From: Bidens hawaiensis
Lineage: Eukaryota; Streptophyta; Magnoliopsida; Asterales; Asteraceae
Length of the DNA stretch: 64,000 nt
Reading direction: 5' to 3'
Assembly: GCA_021521415.1 (NCBI GenBank)
Contig: JAIQDT010011113.1
Location: 1 to 64,000 of the forward strand
Below are positions 1-12,608 of the stretch, one piece after another. Made by a program: the position numbers and the translations under genes. The notes beneath the pieces are model-generated. The model worked only from the letters and a program-made list of their open reading frames with translations. It made no database searches and was not told the DNA's origin. How positions within the stretch are numbered: position 1 is the first letter of the stretch; every line of letters begins with the position of its first letter.

Positions 1-3000
1 GGTTCGGATCCCACTGTTTGAACGGAGAAACCTTGGTATTCAAGGGGAAAGAAGGGGAGTTGCGACGAAACTGATTTCGTGCCTAAAGGCGCGCAAGTGC
101 CTAAGGAAAAGGGTGCTACGCCTTCCTGGCGCATGTAGTAGAGAAGGAAGGAGATGAGCGAAGAATTGAAGACTTACCAGTAGTGCGCGAATTTCCAGAA
201 GTTTTTCCTGAAGATTTGCCCGGATTACCGCCGCCGCGACAAGTCGAATTTCGTATTGATTTAGTCCCAGGAGCTGCGCCAGTAGCTCGAGCGCCTTATC
301 GATTAGCTCCATCTGAGATGCAAGAGCTATCCAATCAGCTACAGGAACTATTGGATAAGGGTTTCATACGCCCAAGCTTCTCACCTTGGGGAGCTCCAGT
401 ACTGTTTGTTAAGAAGAAGGATGGTTCCTTCCGGATGTGTATTGACTACAGGGAACTGAACAAGCTGACAGTCAAGAATCGGTAACCCTCTTACCGAGGA
501 TTGACGACTTGTTTGACCAGTTGCAGGGATCCAGTTATTATTCGAAGATAGATCTACGGTCAGGATACCACCAACTTAGGGTCCATGAGGAAGATGTGCC
601 GAAAACAGCCTTCCGAACTAGATAGCGCCATTATGAGTTCTTAGTGATGCCTTTCGGGCTAACTAATGCGCCGGCTGTATTCATGGATCTGATGAACCGC
701 GTGTGCAAACCATACTTGACAAGTTTGTGATTGTGTTTATAGATGATATTCTGATTTACTCTCGGACCAAGGCCGAGCATGAGCAACACCTGAGATTGAT
801 TTTGGAATTGCTGAGGAAAGAAGAAGTTGTATGCGAAGTTTTTCCAAGTGTGAGTTTTGGCTTAGAGAAGTTCACTTTCTCGGTCATGTTGTAAACGAGG
901 AAAGGAATACACGTTGATCCTTCCAAAGTCAAGGCCATCGAAAACTGCAAAAACCCCAACTGAGGTGAGGCAATTCCTAGGACTAGCTGGCTACTATCGA
1001 CGCTTCATTGAGAACTTCTCCAAGATAGCTCTACCACTGACCGCGCTAACTCAGAAAGACAAGAAGTTTGTTTGGGGCGAAAATCAGGAAGCGGCATTTC
1101 AAATGTTAAAACAGAAGTTATGTAGTGCGCCAATTTTGTCTCTGCCCGAGGGGACGGGTGACATCGTCGTTTACTGCGACGCTTCACATCAGGGACTCGG
1201 ATGTGTCCTTATGCAGCGAGACAAAGTCATAGCGTATGCCTCGCGCCAACTCAAGACCAATGAAAAGAACTACACAACGCATGATCTGGAACTTGGAGCG
1301 GTTGTCTTCGTGCTAAAGATTTGGCGCCATTACCTCTATGGTACAAAGTGTGTAATCTTTACGGATCACAAGAGCCTTCAACATATATTTGATCAAAAGG
1401 ATTTAAACATGAGGCAACGAAGATGGGTGGAGTTGTTGAATGATTATGATTGTGAAATTAAGTACCACCCTGGAAAGGCGAATGTGGTAGCAGACGCGCT
1501 AAGTAGGAAGGAGCGAATAAAAACGCTACGAGGTCAAGGCTCTAAGATTGACCATTCGCGCAGATCTCTCTACCCGCATCAGAGACGCTCAGCAGAAGCC
1601 TTGAAACCAGAGTTTGTTAAAAACGAATCCCTTGGGGGTGTGATTAAGAATTTGGAGATCAAGGAAAACGACACTCGATATTTTGCTAACCGCATATGGG
1701 TCCCTCTCAAGGGAGGATTGCGCGAGCAAGTATTAAACGAAGCTCACAAGACGCGATATTCTGTACATCCTGGCGCAGACAAGATGTACCAAGATGTTAT
1801 AGCGCTGTATTGGTGGCCCAATCTGAAGGGCGCCATCGCGACGTATGTCAGTAAATGCCTGACGTGTTCGAAGGTGAAGGCTGAATACCAGAAACCATCA
1901 GGGTTGCTTCAACAGCCAGAAATTCCCATGTGGAAGTGGGAACAAATCTCTATGGACTTCATCACCAAACTGCCAAGGACACCTGGGGTTATGACACGAT
2001 CTGGGTTATTGTAGATCGGCTAACTAAGTCAGCGCACTTCCTGCCGATCAAGGAAACCGATAAGATGGAAAAGTTAGCCCGATTGTATATTCGAGAAGTA
2101 GTTTCAAAACATTGAGTCCCCGTGTCCATCATTTCTGATAGAGATAGTCGGTTCACTTCCAGGTTTTGGAGATCGCTACAAGGGGCTTTAGGTACTCGTC
2201 TTGACATGAGTACGGCATATCATCCCCAAACGGATGGATAAAGCGAGCGAACAATCCAGACATTGGAAGATATGCTGCGCGCCTGGTGCGCAATCGATTT
2301 CGGAGGTAGCTGGGATACTCACCTCCCATTGGTTGAATTTTCTTACAACAACAGTTATCACACAAGCCTCAAGGCTGCGCCGTTTGAAGCTTTGTATGGG
2401 CGCAAGTGTAGATCCCCACTGTGCTGGGCTGAAGTGGGTGACAAGCAAATGACTGGTCCAGAATTGATCCAAGAAACAACAGACAAGATTTTTCAGATAC
2501 GGGATCGCCTTAAGACAGCGCGCGACAGACAGAAGAGCTACGCAGATGTGCGAAGGAAACCGTTGGAGTTTCAAGTAGGGGATAGAGTACTTTTGAAAGT
2601 CCTCTCCATGGAAAGGAGTCCCCCGTTTCGGCAAGCGAGGAAAGTTGAATCCGCGCTACATTGGACCATTTGAGATCCTGGAAAGGATCGGTCCGGTTGC
2701 TTATAAACTCCGTTTACCCGCCGAACTCAGTGGAGTTCATGATACGTTTCATGTGTCCAACCTCAAAAAGTGTTTATCTGACGAAACGTTAATTTTACCG
2801 TTGGACGAGATTCACATCGACAAACTACACTTCGTAGAAGAGCCTCTAGCCGTAACCGATTGGAAAGAACAAAAGTTACGCAGAAGCAGAATCAAGTTAG
2901 TAAAGGTTCAATGGAACTCGAGGCGTGGGCCTGAATTCACTTGGGAAAGAGAAGACCAGATGCGCATGAAATACCCACACCTCTTTCAGAGCATGGCTTC

Positions 3001-3019
3001 TGCCAGCGACGTCTCTTAA
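1..3019 (+). pseudogene. gypsy pol polyprotein, multiply broken
   Basis: Degenerate pol reading frame. Reverse transcriptase begins near 183; its catalytic FIDD motif lies near 730-750. RNase H follows (about 1060-1500, with the TDHKSL motif), then the integrase zinc-binding HHCC domain (about 1740-1880), the integrase core (about 1950-2480, with SDRDSRF and PQTD segments) and a chromodomain (2645-3019, WEREDQM). Breaks: an inserted A giving a frameshift and stop at about 482, TAG at about 623, further frameshifts near 700 and 895-915, a frameshift near 1980, TGA at about 2113, TAA at about 2239 and a frameshift near 2630. The order of domains is clear, but no complete protein can be made. 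The many independent lesions point to an old inactive copy. Confidence 0.93.
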
Positions 3020-3126
3020 ATTTCGGGACGAAATTCTCTTAACAGGGGAAAATGTGACACCCGGTAATTTCCCAACCCTATAAACTAAGTAATCAACCTA
3101 ATAATTAGGTGATTGTGAATATTATG

Positions 3127-3278
3127 GCGCGCTATATTAGAATCAGCGCGGGCACGTTATGTGCGCCCCTGCGCGAGCGCGCTATGTTAGAATCAGCGCG
3201 GGCAATTGTTATGTACGCCCTGCGCGAGCGCGCGATGTAAGAACCAGCATGGGCATATGTTATGTGCGCCATGCGCGA
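3127..3278 (+). repeat. three 50-51 bp tandem repeats in the LTR
   Basis: Three imperfect units start at 3127, 3177 and 3228. Each begins GCGCGC(T/G)AT and ends near TGCGCGA, with a conserved ATGT(G/A)CGCC core. The units are GC-rich with embedded palindromes and lie just inside the U3 end of the LTR, where promoter-modulating repeats are common. A regulatory role is inference only. Confidence 0.8.
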
Positions 3279-3942
3279 ATGTTTTGGCTTTATGTTTTCA
3301 TGTAACTTAACTTTATGTTGTCTGATGGGTTGACCGTCCCGCATGATGCTAAGGCGGGTGCATCCCAAAACGTTTATGCGCATGCGGAAAGGGAACTAAC
3401 CTCCCCGCATGGCTGGAACATTGAGAGCTAGTTTGTCTGAAGCTCCAAGATGGAATTGACTTCAACATGACTGATCACTATGTTGAAATACCAAGACCAC
3501 CTGGAGAATCTACAAATGAAACTCAATGTCCCTAACTGCGAGAAGGTTACGCACCTACCCGCAGCAAAGAAATGTCCTTCACGCAGAAAGCTATGCGCAC
3601 AAAGTTATACGCGCAGAACACTTAGCCTAATCTCCAGATTTAAGGGGGGATTATTCCCGCCCAAAAGGATACAGTAGCGTGTTTCAGAAATTTCTACTTT
3701 TTAACTGTACACTGACAAAAGCACCTGAAAAAGCACACTGTAACATGAAAAGTCAACTGTCAGCCACCCTACTCCCACCAACCACAGACCTGCATGCCCT
3801 GTCCAAATCAAATCAGAATCTTTTATCCACTCCTCCACTTTTAAATAAATAATAATAATTTCCATACTTTATCATCATTACACCTAGATATGAAAAGATT
3901 ACAATCCCCTAAAGCAAGGGATTGTGTTTCCTTGAGTTTGCC

Positions 3943-3950
3943 TATAAATA
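3943..3950 (+). promoter_or_regulatory. TATA box of the gypsy LTR
   Basis: TATAAATA within the LTR, 890 bp from its 5' end. It is the best match to a plant TATA element there. Transcription would begin about 30 bp downstream, defining the U3/R border. Confidence 0.55.
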
Positions 3951-4472
3951 TGTAACCTAAATTATCACCCAAAACACACTTCAAACTTCTCTCTTAAGAA
4001 CTGGCAAACTTGCTACTAATCATCTCCCAAGCATCCGTTATTTTCAATTCCGTTCCTGTTACTAGGTAAGCCGAGATTATAACCTTGAGATCTACTTTCC
4101 AACCCTTATATTCTCCTATTTCTTATATACTTCTTGTTATTTAATCGTATTCTAGACCTTCAATTCAAAGGCCAACACCAAGAAAACCCGAATCTCGATT
4201 AATCCCTTAACAAGAACCACAGGTGAGTCTCACAGCCCCTATTTTCACTATTTTCACTGTTTTAAACTGTTTTCGGGGCGAGGGACACGTACTTAAATTA
4301 CTATTTATCATGGTATACTTACAAGTTATGTAGACGATTGTGTTTAAATTATGTTTCATGATGAGCAATGCAAACGGTTATCTATGGTTTACGATGTATG
4401 TGCGCCAGAATTCGAGTAAGTGATCACTTTACCATTGGAACTCTAAGGATAGGGACTGCTGGTTTGATCAAC

Positions 4473-4675
4473 CCACTCGTAGGGGTCGCACCTCTTTGCA
4501 TGGACGAAGTGCCTAGTATGGTCATGGGGCAGTACTATGGGATTGAGCCCGCTCGTAGGGGTCGCACCTCTTTGCATGGACGAGCGCCTTGTTTTCCGGC
4601 ATAACGTCCGCGCGTAACCCGCGGGACGGTATTATTCGCTCGTAGTGGCAGCGCCACTTTGCATGGACGAGCACG
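4473..4675 (+). repeat. three dispersed-tandem blocks in the LTR
   Basis: Three blocks of about 38 bp near 4473, 4548 and 4640 share the core CTCGTAG.GG and TTTGCATGGACGA. Spacers contain a second repeated segment (CGCGCGTAACCCGCGG-like, near 4609 and 4690). They appear to be an internal expansion within the LTR. Confidence 0.75.
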
Positions 4676-5226
4676 TTTTCCAGAAACGTTCGCGCGTAAC
4701 CCGCGGAACGGTCCTATCAGAAATATGTTGTCAGATCTATGTTTTCATACGGTTAATCAAGCATATGTTTAGACATGAAATCAGAAATGTGTTTTTAATA
4801 TGATTTTCGCCAAGACTATGACGCGATACGATTTATCAAGTTACTAAAACTTGTGAACTCACTCAGTTTATACTGATTCAAATGTTTTACGTGTCTTTCA
4901 GGAGATAACTAGGTAGCGCATGGAGTCACACTTAGAGCACCTCACGCTGAACATCTAAAACTAGCTTTTTGGAAGATTTTAGTTCTATCCCTTCGATGCG
5001 CGCGGTTGTTCCCTGCCGCGCAAGGGGATATGGCGTGGAAATCTTCAACAGTTTTCATACTTGGATGTTTTTATGTAATTTTTTTTAAACAATGTAATGT
5101 ATTTGTATTAAACATTTCATGCGCAATGAAAATCTTACTTTGAATGTTTGCAATGGCCCGTGCTTAATTATCAATCCCCACTCGCGCGCGCCCGGCTGTT
5201 TCCGCCGTTCAGGGCCGGGTGTGACA

Positions 5227-5942
5227 ATAAACAACCCCATTCATGCTTTAACAAATAATAACTTGTTTGGGACTTCGATACTTGCACGAACTTCGAGAAA
5301 AAGAAACATCGGCCCGCCGTAGCAAACAGACACAATTCCTTGGACTAAGTGTGTGTGTTATTAATGTGATTTTGGGATGAATGAGGTTCAATCCCGTAAC
5401 CTCCTATTTGTAGGAGGATTTTACACTCCATCGCGATACGCGATGGAGTCTTTATGTGGTCGTCGCGTATAGCGACGCAGCAATTTCTATGAGGATGCCA
5501 CGTGTTGACACGTTATTGGACACGTGTAACCGGTTGCTTAATAGGGTCTTGTGGGTTTGGCCACCGCGTATTGCGAAACCGCCCAAGTATCGGTTTGTGT
5601 GAAGATCCATTGTGTACCGCGATGGGTCTTTAGTTGTCCCATCGCATATCGCGATGGGTCAAAATTTTCAGAATTCCTATTTTAAGTCTTAAGAATTGAC
5701 ATTTTTGGCTTATTATTATTATTATTTCATATAACATGGAAAGGTATGCACACACATATCACATAAAATTATTCAACACATAAATAATATTTATAATCGT
5801 ATTCAGGTTCGACGTTCATCACCAACGCGTACAGACTGACTTGTGTATGTGATTTGTTATTGACTCGTGTAAACGTTTTTCATGATGTGTAAGATAAAGA
5901 GTTTGTGTTAACATAGTTAACATGAAATTGTGGGGTGTTACA
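5227..5942 (-). repeat. truncated LTR of an older gypsy element
   Basis: Read on the minus strand it begins TGTAACACCCC at 5942 and runs down to 5227, where the chromovirus LTR starts. Between about 5404 and 5690 it is recognisably similar to the plus-strand LTR at 27380-27600: the same order of ATCGCG/CGCGAT palindromes, a CACGTGTCCAA-type block and an AACGTGTCAACACGTGGCA-type block. The abrupt end at 5226/5227 is what an insertion of the chromovirus into this LTR would give; the rest should lie beyond the left edge of the window. Confidence 0.75.
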
Positions 5943-6124
5943 GTAGAGAAAACTTCAAGTATCCTATTGGGTAGTCATAAAATCGGGTAGAGGCAAGACA
6001 TGTAGTTGATCCGAGTACTAGTTGTTGGGTCGTTTTGTTGATTGCACCGTTAAACAACAGTTGGAAAGTTGTTGGAAATCAAAAAGAAAGAAGAAAAATT
6101 AACATTTTGAATATGCCACTCTTT

Positions 6125-7795
6125 ATGCCAATTTAATTCATCAAAGACCTGGATTCTTTAACTAATATTTTACACGCACAAAATATGAAACTCTCTATTG
6201 AAATTATGAATGTACTATCTCTATGGAGTTAAGTTTATCGTGTATACTTATCATAAGAGTTTGAAAATATCTTTGTTCAGAAAGAACTCAATATGCGTCA
6301 ACGAAGATGGATGGAAAACCTAAATGATTATTGTCGTGAAGTAGTCTATCACGAAGGGAAAACTAATGTTGTAGCAGATGCATTGAGTCAGATTGAGCAT
6401 GATAAACCCAATAGGATCAGAGCATTGAAATAGAACTTCAAATAGATAGTAATAATTCTCAGAAGCAAATGATAGAAGAAAATCAAATCTCATAAGAAAA
6501 GCGAAATGGTACCGTTGACTCATTATTAAAGGATATGATGATATTCTCGGACTTGGGAATAGAATCTGGGTACCAATCATAGGTGATGTGCGCGAAATGA
6601 TAATGAAGGAAGCTCAAAGATTAAATTACATGATGCACCTCGGTAGTGATAAGTTGTACCAAAATCTTAAGCCCAATTACCGGTGGAACGGAATGAAAAG
6701 AGGCATAGCCTTATATGTCACAAAATATTTAACTTGTTTGCAAGTCAAAGCTGAACATCAGAAGCCATGAGGCTTATTGCAATAGCCAGAGCTTCCATTT
6801 TGGGAATGAGCAAATGATAACCATGGATTTCATCACAAAGCTATCAAACACTTCATGGAAAAATGATGTTATATGTGTTTTCATTGACAGATTAAGCAAA
6901 TCTGCTCATATACTACCAATCAAAGAAGCATTCTTTATGGATAGTTTGACACAAATAAACGTAAATAACATTGTATCATTACATGGTGTGCCATTATCTA
7001 TAATTTCTGATCGAGACAGTAGATTTATGTCTCATTTTTGGAAAAGTTTCCAAAATGCTCTAGGTACGTAATTGAATCTTCACACTGCTTATCATCCACA
7101 AACTGATAGACAGATTGAAAGAAAAATTCAAACCTTAGAATATATGATCCGAGCATGTTTGATAGACTTAGGAGGAAGTTGGGATGACCATCTCCCTCTT
7201 ACGGAATTTTCGTACAATAACAATTATCATACGAGTATTCAAGCCACAACGTTTGAAGAATTATATGAATGTAAGTGTGGAACACTGGTATGCTGGTCCA
7301 ATAGACGCAGATAAAGTGTTACAAATTCATGAATGTCTCAAACCTTCTATAGACATGCATAAGAGTTATGCATACGTTCGTCGTAAGCCGTTATAACTTC
7401 AAGTAGGCAACAAAGTGTTGTTGAAATTATTGCCTTGGAAAGGTGTTGCACAATTCAACAAGAAAGAAAAACTAAGTCTTAGTTTTGTTGGGTCGTTCGG
7501 CCTTTTAGAACGAAACCGTACAATACCTTATCACTTATGATTGCCAGTAGAAATGAATATATTACAAGATGTATTTCATGTCTCTAACTTAGGTAAATGT
7601 TTGGCAGACGAAACTTAGCCATGCCACTAAGAGATGTCAAAATCAACGAAAATCTAAAATTTGTATATAAACCCTTACATATAGAAGATTTTAAAGTTAT
7701 GAAACTTGAGCGACGAAAGCTAAAGTTAGTTATTTCGAAAATTTTGATCCAAAATCGTCAAATATTCAAAGTAAAGGACCAAATGGAAATTATGA
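6125..7795 (+). pseudogene. second gypsy pol remnant (RNase H to chromodomain)
   Basis: Heavily decayed pol of a second Ty3/gypsy element. An RNase H end is visible from about 6140 (YLYGVKF, then MRQRRWMENLNDY and NVVADALS near 6290-6390). The integrase zinc-binding region is at 6588-6770, with one histidine and one cysteine ligand apparently lost (AQR where AHR is usual, YLTC where CLTC is usual). The integrase core is at 6814-7310 ([20 protein letters not shown]). A decayed chromodomain follows at about 7600-7795 (VKDQME). Many stops and frameshifts occur (for example about 6431, 6768 and 7070). It is more diverged than the copy at 1-3019. The sequence at 5943-6124 before it holds nothing I can identify. 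Confidence 0.88.
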
Positions 7796-9505
7796 TTTTC
7801 TTGACCCATTGCGATACGCGATGGATCAAAAGACAACCAACCGTGTATCGCGACGGGTATGTCACAGAACCCCATGATAGGCGGTGTCGTGATACGCGAT
7901 CATCCAAACCCACCACGTCATCGCGATACGCGTACGACAGACGGTGACACGTGCCCCACCACGTGGCACCACATTTCCAGCCACGTGGCACACGTGGCAA
8001 GCCTATTTATGACGCGACAAGACCAGTCGCGATGGATTATTATATTTAGAAAATTTGTTGCGATCCATCGCGATACGCGATGGATTCCTGGCAAGACCCA
8101 TAACTCAATTCCATCTCTCCATAGAATACTCTCTCACTACCTCGTAAACCGTGCCCCGATTCAACGATCGTACTTCATAATATATGCAAAAAAACCAGAC
8201 GTTTTCTCAAAGTACGTGCCATCACAAGGTGAATCGACATCCCGCCTTGAAGTGTGTGCCGACAAATCCCGAAGACCGACGTACCTCGATTTGCATGCTA
8301 AGAAAAGTTGACCAAATAATCTCGATAAGCGTACGTGAGCGGTGGTGATGCCGAAAGTACTAGGTGTTTATAAGCCAATCAAGGTAGGGCATCTGCCCGA
8401 GTAAAATATTATTATAATATTAAAATAGGCTTAGACCCTAGTCGAGGGTATACTCGATACCTAGAAAATATAAATAAAAGATATCGAGATAAAAGTAATT
8501 CTTTGTTATTAATATTATTTGAGTTTCTTAAATAATAAATAAAGAAATAAAGTATACGTTTCTTTGAGAAGAAGAAATGTAGTGTTTAGAAAATATAAAT
8601 GATCGAACTAAAGGTTCGAACATATTTAATAAAGAAAAGATGTTTTGAACTAAATGTTCGAAAGAAAATATAATCGAAGTAAAGATTACAGAAAAAGCAC
8701 TAAAGGTCTAAAGCTAGATTAATTGTTAATCTAGTAATAAGAAATGGTTATACTCGTACTATAGGTCCGATATAACAAGAAAAGACAAACTCGATCAGTG
8801 AAGTGAAGCTGATCTTACAAAAAGGTGAATACGCCCCAAACTTTTATAACTAGTTTAATCGAGTCAATTAAATTGATTACATGAGATTACGTATCTCTAA
8901 AACGTTATGAACAAAAGTAATCGCTAGCCCTCAGGCTGTCGTGTATGTTTCTCTGGATCCTTTCATATGTGGTTGACGGTGGGCATACTGCGCCACACCT
9001 GGTTATGCCTCCGCCATGACGGGCCGGACCTAAGTTATGTCCGAGAGAGGGTAATCATGTGTATACTGATGGTAGCTAAGTAACCTCGAACGTTGCGGTG
9101 TTTGCTGAGTGGTTTCGAGTTGAGCTTAAGTTTATAATTATGATTTAGTTTTTAACTTGATTATTCCTAAGCCACGATGGGCCGAGACCTAACTTATGTC
9201 TCGAGGGGGTAATTAAGTAAATAAAATGTTATACTTTAGCTTATTCACCATCATGTGTTGCTGATGTATTTTTAAACTATTTTACAGGTAACGAAGAATA
9301 GGCGCTTGGGGAAACGAAGTGCTCACTAGGCGATGTGATGGCTTAGATCATTTTGTTAAATTTTAAATACGAATTGTGGTTTTCATAAAACAATGAAAAT
9401 TTGTAAACATTAACGGATATTTTCATAATCTCGTATTTTGATATGTAAATATTAATATTTTATCCACGCTTAAATTTCCGCAAACAAATCGTAACTTTTA
9501 GTGCA
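7780..9505 (+). repeat. LTR-like sequence downstream of the second gypsy pol
   Basis: Starts within or just after the chromodomain remnant and shares features with the LTR at 27309-29043: a GGACCA..ATT..AAATT start, repeated ATCGCGATACGCGAT palindromes (a perfect 10-bp-arm one at 8063-8085) and paired blocks around GGGCCGGACCTAAG / GGGCCGAGACCTAAC near 9022 and 9180. A recognisable TG start is absent, so the 5' end is probably lost or merged with pol. The end near 9505 is approximate. The ORF-like stretch at 7859-8311 is LTR sequence, not a gene. Confidence 0.6.
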
Positions 9506-10680
9506 TGGCCATGCATTTTGTCCAGAAGCTTATAACATTCATTTGCTTTTCATTTTAGTGTGTGGAGCCTTGGTGATTCTCTCTCAACTCTTGAAAAATA
9601 TTTTATGTGTTCCTTGAGATTTTGAAGGCTTCCACCATCCTCAAGATCCATAATTCCATTCTTTAATCCTTATTTGATCTTAGTTTACTTTCCATTTTTC
9701 TTGAACATGATTTGTAATCTTATTTCTAGTTTGATTGTAGTTGTATTAAGCCTTATGGGCTAATTACTTTTGCTATCTAGACAATGTTGAAGCTCTTGCT
9801 AATGTGATATATTATCTATGCATGATTTTGGTAAAGTGGTGTTATTTCAAGAATATGCTTGAGTTTATAAGTTGATATTGATGGTGTTCATACTTGTTAG
9901 AATTGCATAATCTTGTTAGTTTTACAAATGTTTAGGCATTCATGTTGGAAGACTATGTTCTAGATGTTTGTTTGTAAACTTTGAATGTTCATATTTTCTT
10001 TGTTTACAGTACTAAGTTAGAAATGACTAGTAAAAAATAACTTGGTTATAATATTCTTGATGAGTATGAAACCTTACACTTAATATTGGAAAATTAATAA
10101 GTGTTGTTATGATTCTTGACTTGGTGATGACTTGCTAGTTAAAGTTTCATAAGTTGACATTAATTTCATGAATTTGGTTACTTTAGTGTAATCTTAGGTA
10201 GTTAGAATGTTGTTCATGCTAGCTTTCCTTTAATTATGAGACTTATTGTTTTGACAAACAAGTTAGTCTATGTTTATCTCTTGATTGAAAAACCTATCAT
10301 GATGATTATTTACTAGTATTAGGTTGCTTTATTGTAATCTAGTATTTATGTTTAGATTCATGATGTTTTACCATATAATTAATATTTTATCATATTAGTA
10401 GAGTGGATTCATGTCTAGGTAGTTTGTTGGATTGATTGTTTCTTGTGTTTTTTACTTGCTTATTTTCATTGTATGATAATTTAGTTAATTAAAATTCAAA
10501 GTGAGACTTGTTCGGTTAATCATCTACAAAGATTTAGCACTAGAAAGTTGTCGTGCCCACGGATTGATACTCGGTTCTTACTGTCAGTTTATTACAAACA
10601 TAGGTACAATTGTCTTTCGTGTGTGGTTTAGTTGTAGGTAAAAACCTATTTTAAAACCCGATTTGTGTAGAACTTTTACT
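9506..10680. other. degenerate AT-rich sequence, possible retroelement leader relic
   Basis: No coding region. The segment near 10510-10640 (CCCACGGATTGATACTCGG..TTAC, then GTGTGTGGTTTAG) resembles a second stretch at about 55990-56035 (CGAATTCGATACCTGACTTAC). Such text is common near the LTR/primer-binding end of plant retroelements. No boundaries could be fixed. Confidence 0.3.
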
Positions 10681-11753
10681 TAAATTTTTATCTATATATA
10701 TTCACACACGTCAATATACACATGTGTCTATTAAATATCGACAATTAATATACAAAAACATGCAATAAACACATAATAGTGAAGCATTAACAATCATATA
10801 AACTACACAAAAATACATATATTATACATGTGGGCATTACACACACACAAAATACTCACATACATATTTGTTGTCATTATATACACAACGATGTATAATT
10901 ATAAATGAGTATTGTGTAATTATTTACGTATGTCATCTAATCTAATTATATGTGTAAGATGTGTAATCTTACACACATGGCACTTAAGTTCGCGGTATCA
11001 TATACCATCACCTTAAAAACAAGCGTCACATTCGATGGTTTATTTGCGTTACGTAAAAAGTTTAATTTGTTCATAAACATACATACACTGTACAATTGAT
11101 ATTTTTTCACTAAGTTTTATTATATATATTTTTGCATTATATTATGGGCAAATACCATAAAAAGCCAACATATTTTCTGTTTTTTTCTTACAAAAATCCC
11201 TAAACAACTTTTTGCATGTAAAAGTTCCTGCACATGTTTAATTTTAACAAAAAAGTGACGTAACTTTTAAAGACAATAAAATTGTTATTTTATTTCCTTT
11301 TGTATTTGATTTTTCTTCAAGTGTGTGTGAATATATAACTTCTTTCAACGCTATAGTTAACGTTATATATGTATATATAATTACAAGGAATTGAACAACT
11401 CTACCTATTTTTCTAATCCATGTAGCAAAATTGCTACATCTAACACTCAAAATTAGTGTGTAGCAAATAATAATAACAATGTAATAACCATGTCAAAGAA
11501 GAATATGTGTGATGATACTTACTATTAGTTAGCTGAAATAGTATTAAATAATTTAAACAAATCTGAAAGAAAAAACATATAATAAGATTGTTTAAGTTGT
11601 CTTATAGTTAGTTTCATATTGTTTTTAAATGTTACGTCACTTCTTTGTTCAAATTTAACATGTGCAGGGATTTTAACGTGCAAAAAATTGTTGATGGACT
11701 TTTGTGCGGAAAAACAGAAAGTACATTGTTTTTTTATGATATTTGCCCTTATA
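10681..11753. other. AT-rich spacer
   Basis: No gene, paired ends or array seen. The first part is rich in ACACA/TATACA short repeats (10690-10980). Confidence 0.5.
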
Positions 11754-12027
11754 TCTATAATATATATAAACGAAGACATAAAAATCCTACGTGTCGTGAT
11801 GTGGTCGCTCCCCCTTTTTTTGGAGTCACCAGATTTGCTTGATTTTTAAATGGAAGCTTCTCATGCATTTGACCCGAATTCATGGGTATGGGTCTTACCA
11901 AACCCAGATATTCCTTAAACGGGTTATAACATCTCATTAAATTAAAAATTATTCTCGCCAAATTATTTATGTAAAAATCCTATAAAATAGGATATAATAA
12001 AAAATAATATCTTATTTATTTTAAAAA

Positions 12028-12063
<36 letters not shown>

Positions 12064-12389
12064 TAAATTAAAAAACCAATTTGATACTAAAAAAAATAAA
12101 CGGGTATTGGGTCTCATCAAACCATAAGTATATTATTAACTTTCATAAATATTATTTATAATTAAAAAACCAATTTCATAGTAAAAAAAATAAACGAGTC
12201 TTGAGTCTCATCAAAACCATATAGCTTTTAAACTGGGTTATAACATCTCATTTATTTGTGAAACAATTTATCATCAAACCATAAGTATATTAATAACTTT
12301 TATACAAAAAAAATATAAATTAAAAAAATAAATAAATATTAGAACAAATAATATAAAACAACCCCCGTAATACGGGGGATAAAAACTAG
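11754..12389 (+). mobile_element. non-autonomous Helitron (636 bp)
   Basis: Fits the rules for plant Helitrons. The 5' end is A|TCTATAATATATATAAACG. The 3' end is CTAG|T at 12386-12389, preceded by a 7-bp stem hairpin (CCCCCGT..ACGGGGG, 12362-12378) and a 7-nt spacer. Insertion lies between A (11753) and T (12390), as expected, with no TSD. There is no coding capacity. Inside, AT-rich segments are repeated (an AAACCATAAGTATATTA core near 12120 and 12276) and a (TA)n run lies at about 12031-12058. The element ends 220 bp upstream of the CLE-a ATG and so forms its distal promoter. Confidence 0.82.
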
Positions 12390-12569
12390 TTATTTATATA
12401 TATTTGTTAAAACGTATTAAATGGTGTCACAAAATATTAAATGCTGTGTATCATATATTAAATACACCATTAATATTTCATTTTAGGTCATTAATTAATT
12501 ATTTGCCTAACATTAAATGATTTACGTTTCACGTATCATTATCATAATATCATTTTTACATATTTTCAC

Positions 12570-12577
12570 TATATAAA
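12570..12577 (+). promoter_or_regulatory. TATA box of CLE-a
   Basis: TATATAAA, 31 bp before the ATG at 12609. The spacing and the following ACTCTTCT text match CLE-b (TATA at 25905-25911, ATG at 25873), so the core promoter is conserved between the two paralogues. Confidence 0.7.
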
Positions 12578-12608
12578 CTCTTCTACCACTTTCCCAATTA
12601 TTGAAGCC

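Larger units (their letters stand above)
1..5226 (+). mobile_element. Ty3/gypsy chromovirus, 3' part (pol plus 3' LTR)
   Basis: The 3' portion of a long-terminal-repeat retrotransposon. The window opens at the protease/reverse transcriptase boundary; reverse transcriptase, RNase H, integrase and a C-terminal chromodomain follow in the order typical of Ty3/gypsy. The polypurine tract at about 3043-3052 abuts the LTR that starts TGTGACACC at 3053 and ends GGTGTGACA at 5226. The 5' LTR, gag and protease lie outside the window, so no TSD can be checked. The Tekay/Del-type chromovirus assignment is inferred from the C-terminal chromodomain and the long LTR. It appears to have inserted into an older LTR whose remainder starts at 5227. 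Confidence 0.93.
3053..5226 (+). repeat. 3' LTR of the gypsy chromovirus
   Basis: A 2174-bp LTR with inverted termini TGTGACACCCGG and CCGGGTGTGACA. It follows the purine-rich tract AGGGGAAAA directly. It contains two internal tandem-repeat blocks (3127-3278 and 4473-4675) and a TATA box at 3943. The large size suits a chromovirus of the Tekay/Del type. The 5 bases after the LTR (ATAAA) cannot be compared with a 5' flank because that lies outside the window. Confidence 0.92.

Noticed and set aside
7859..8311. 150-codon plus-strand ORF
   Set aside because: Lies in LTR sequence with palindromic repeats; no domain.
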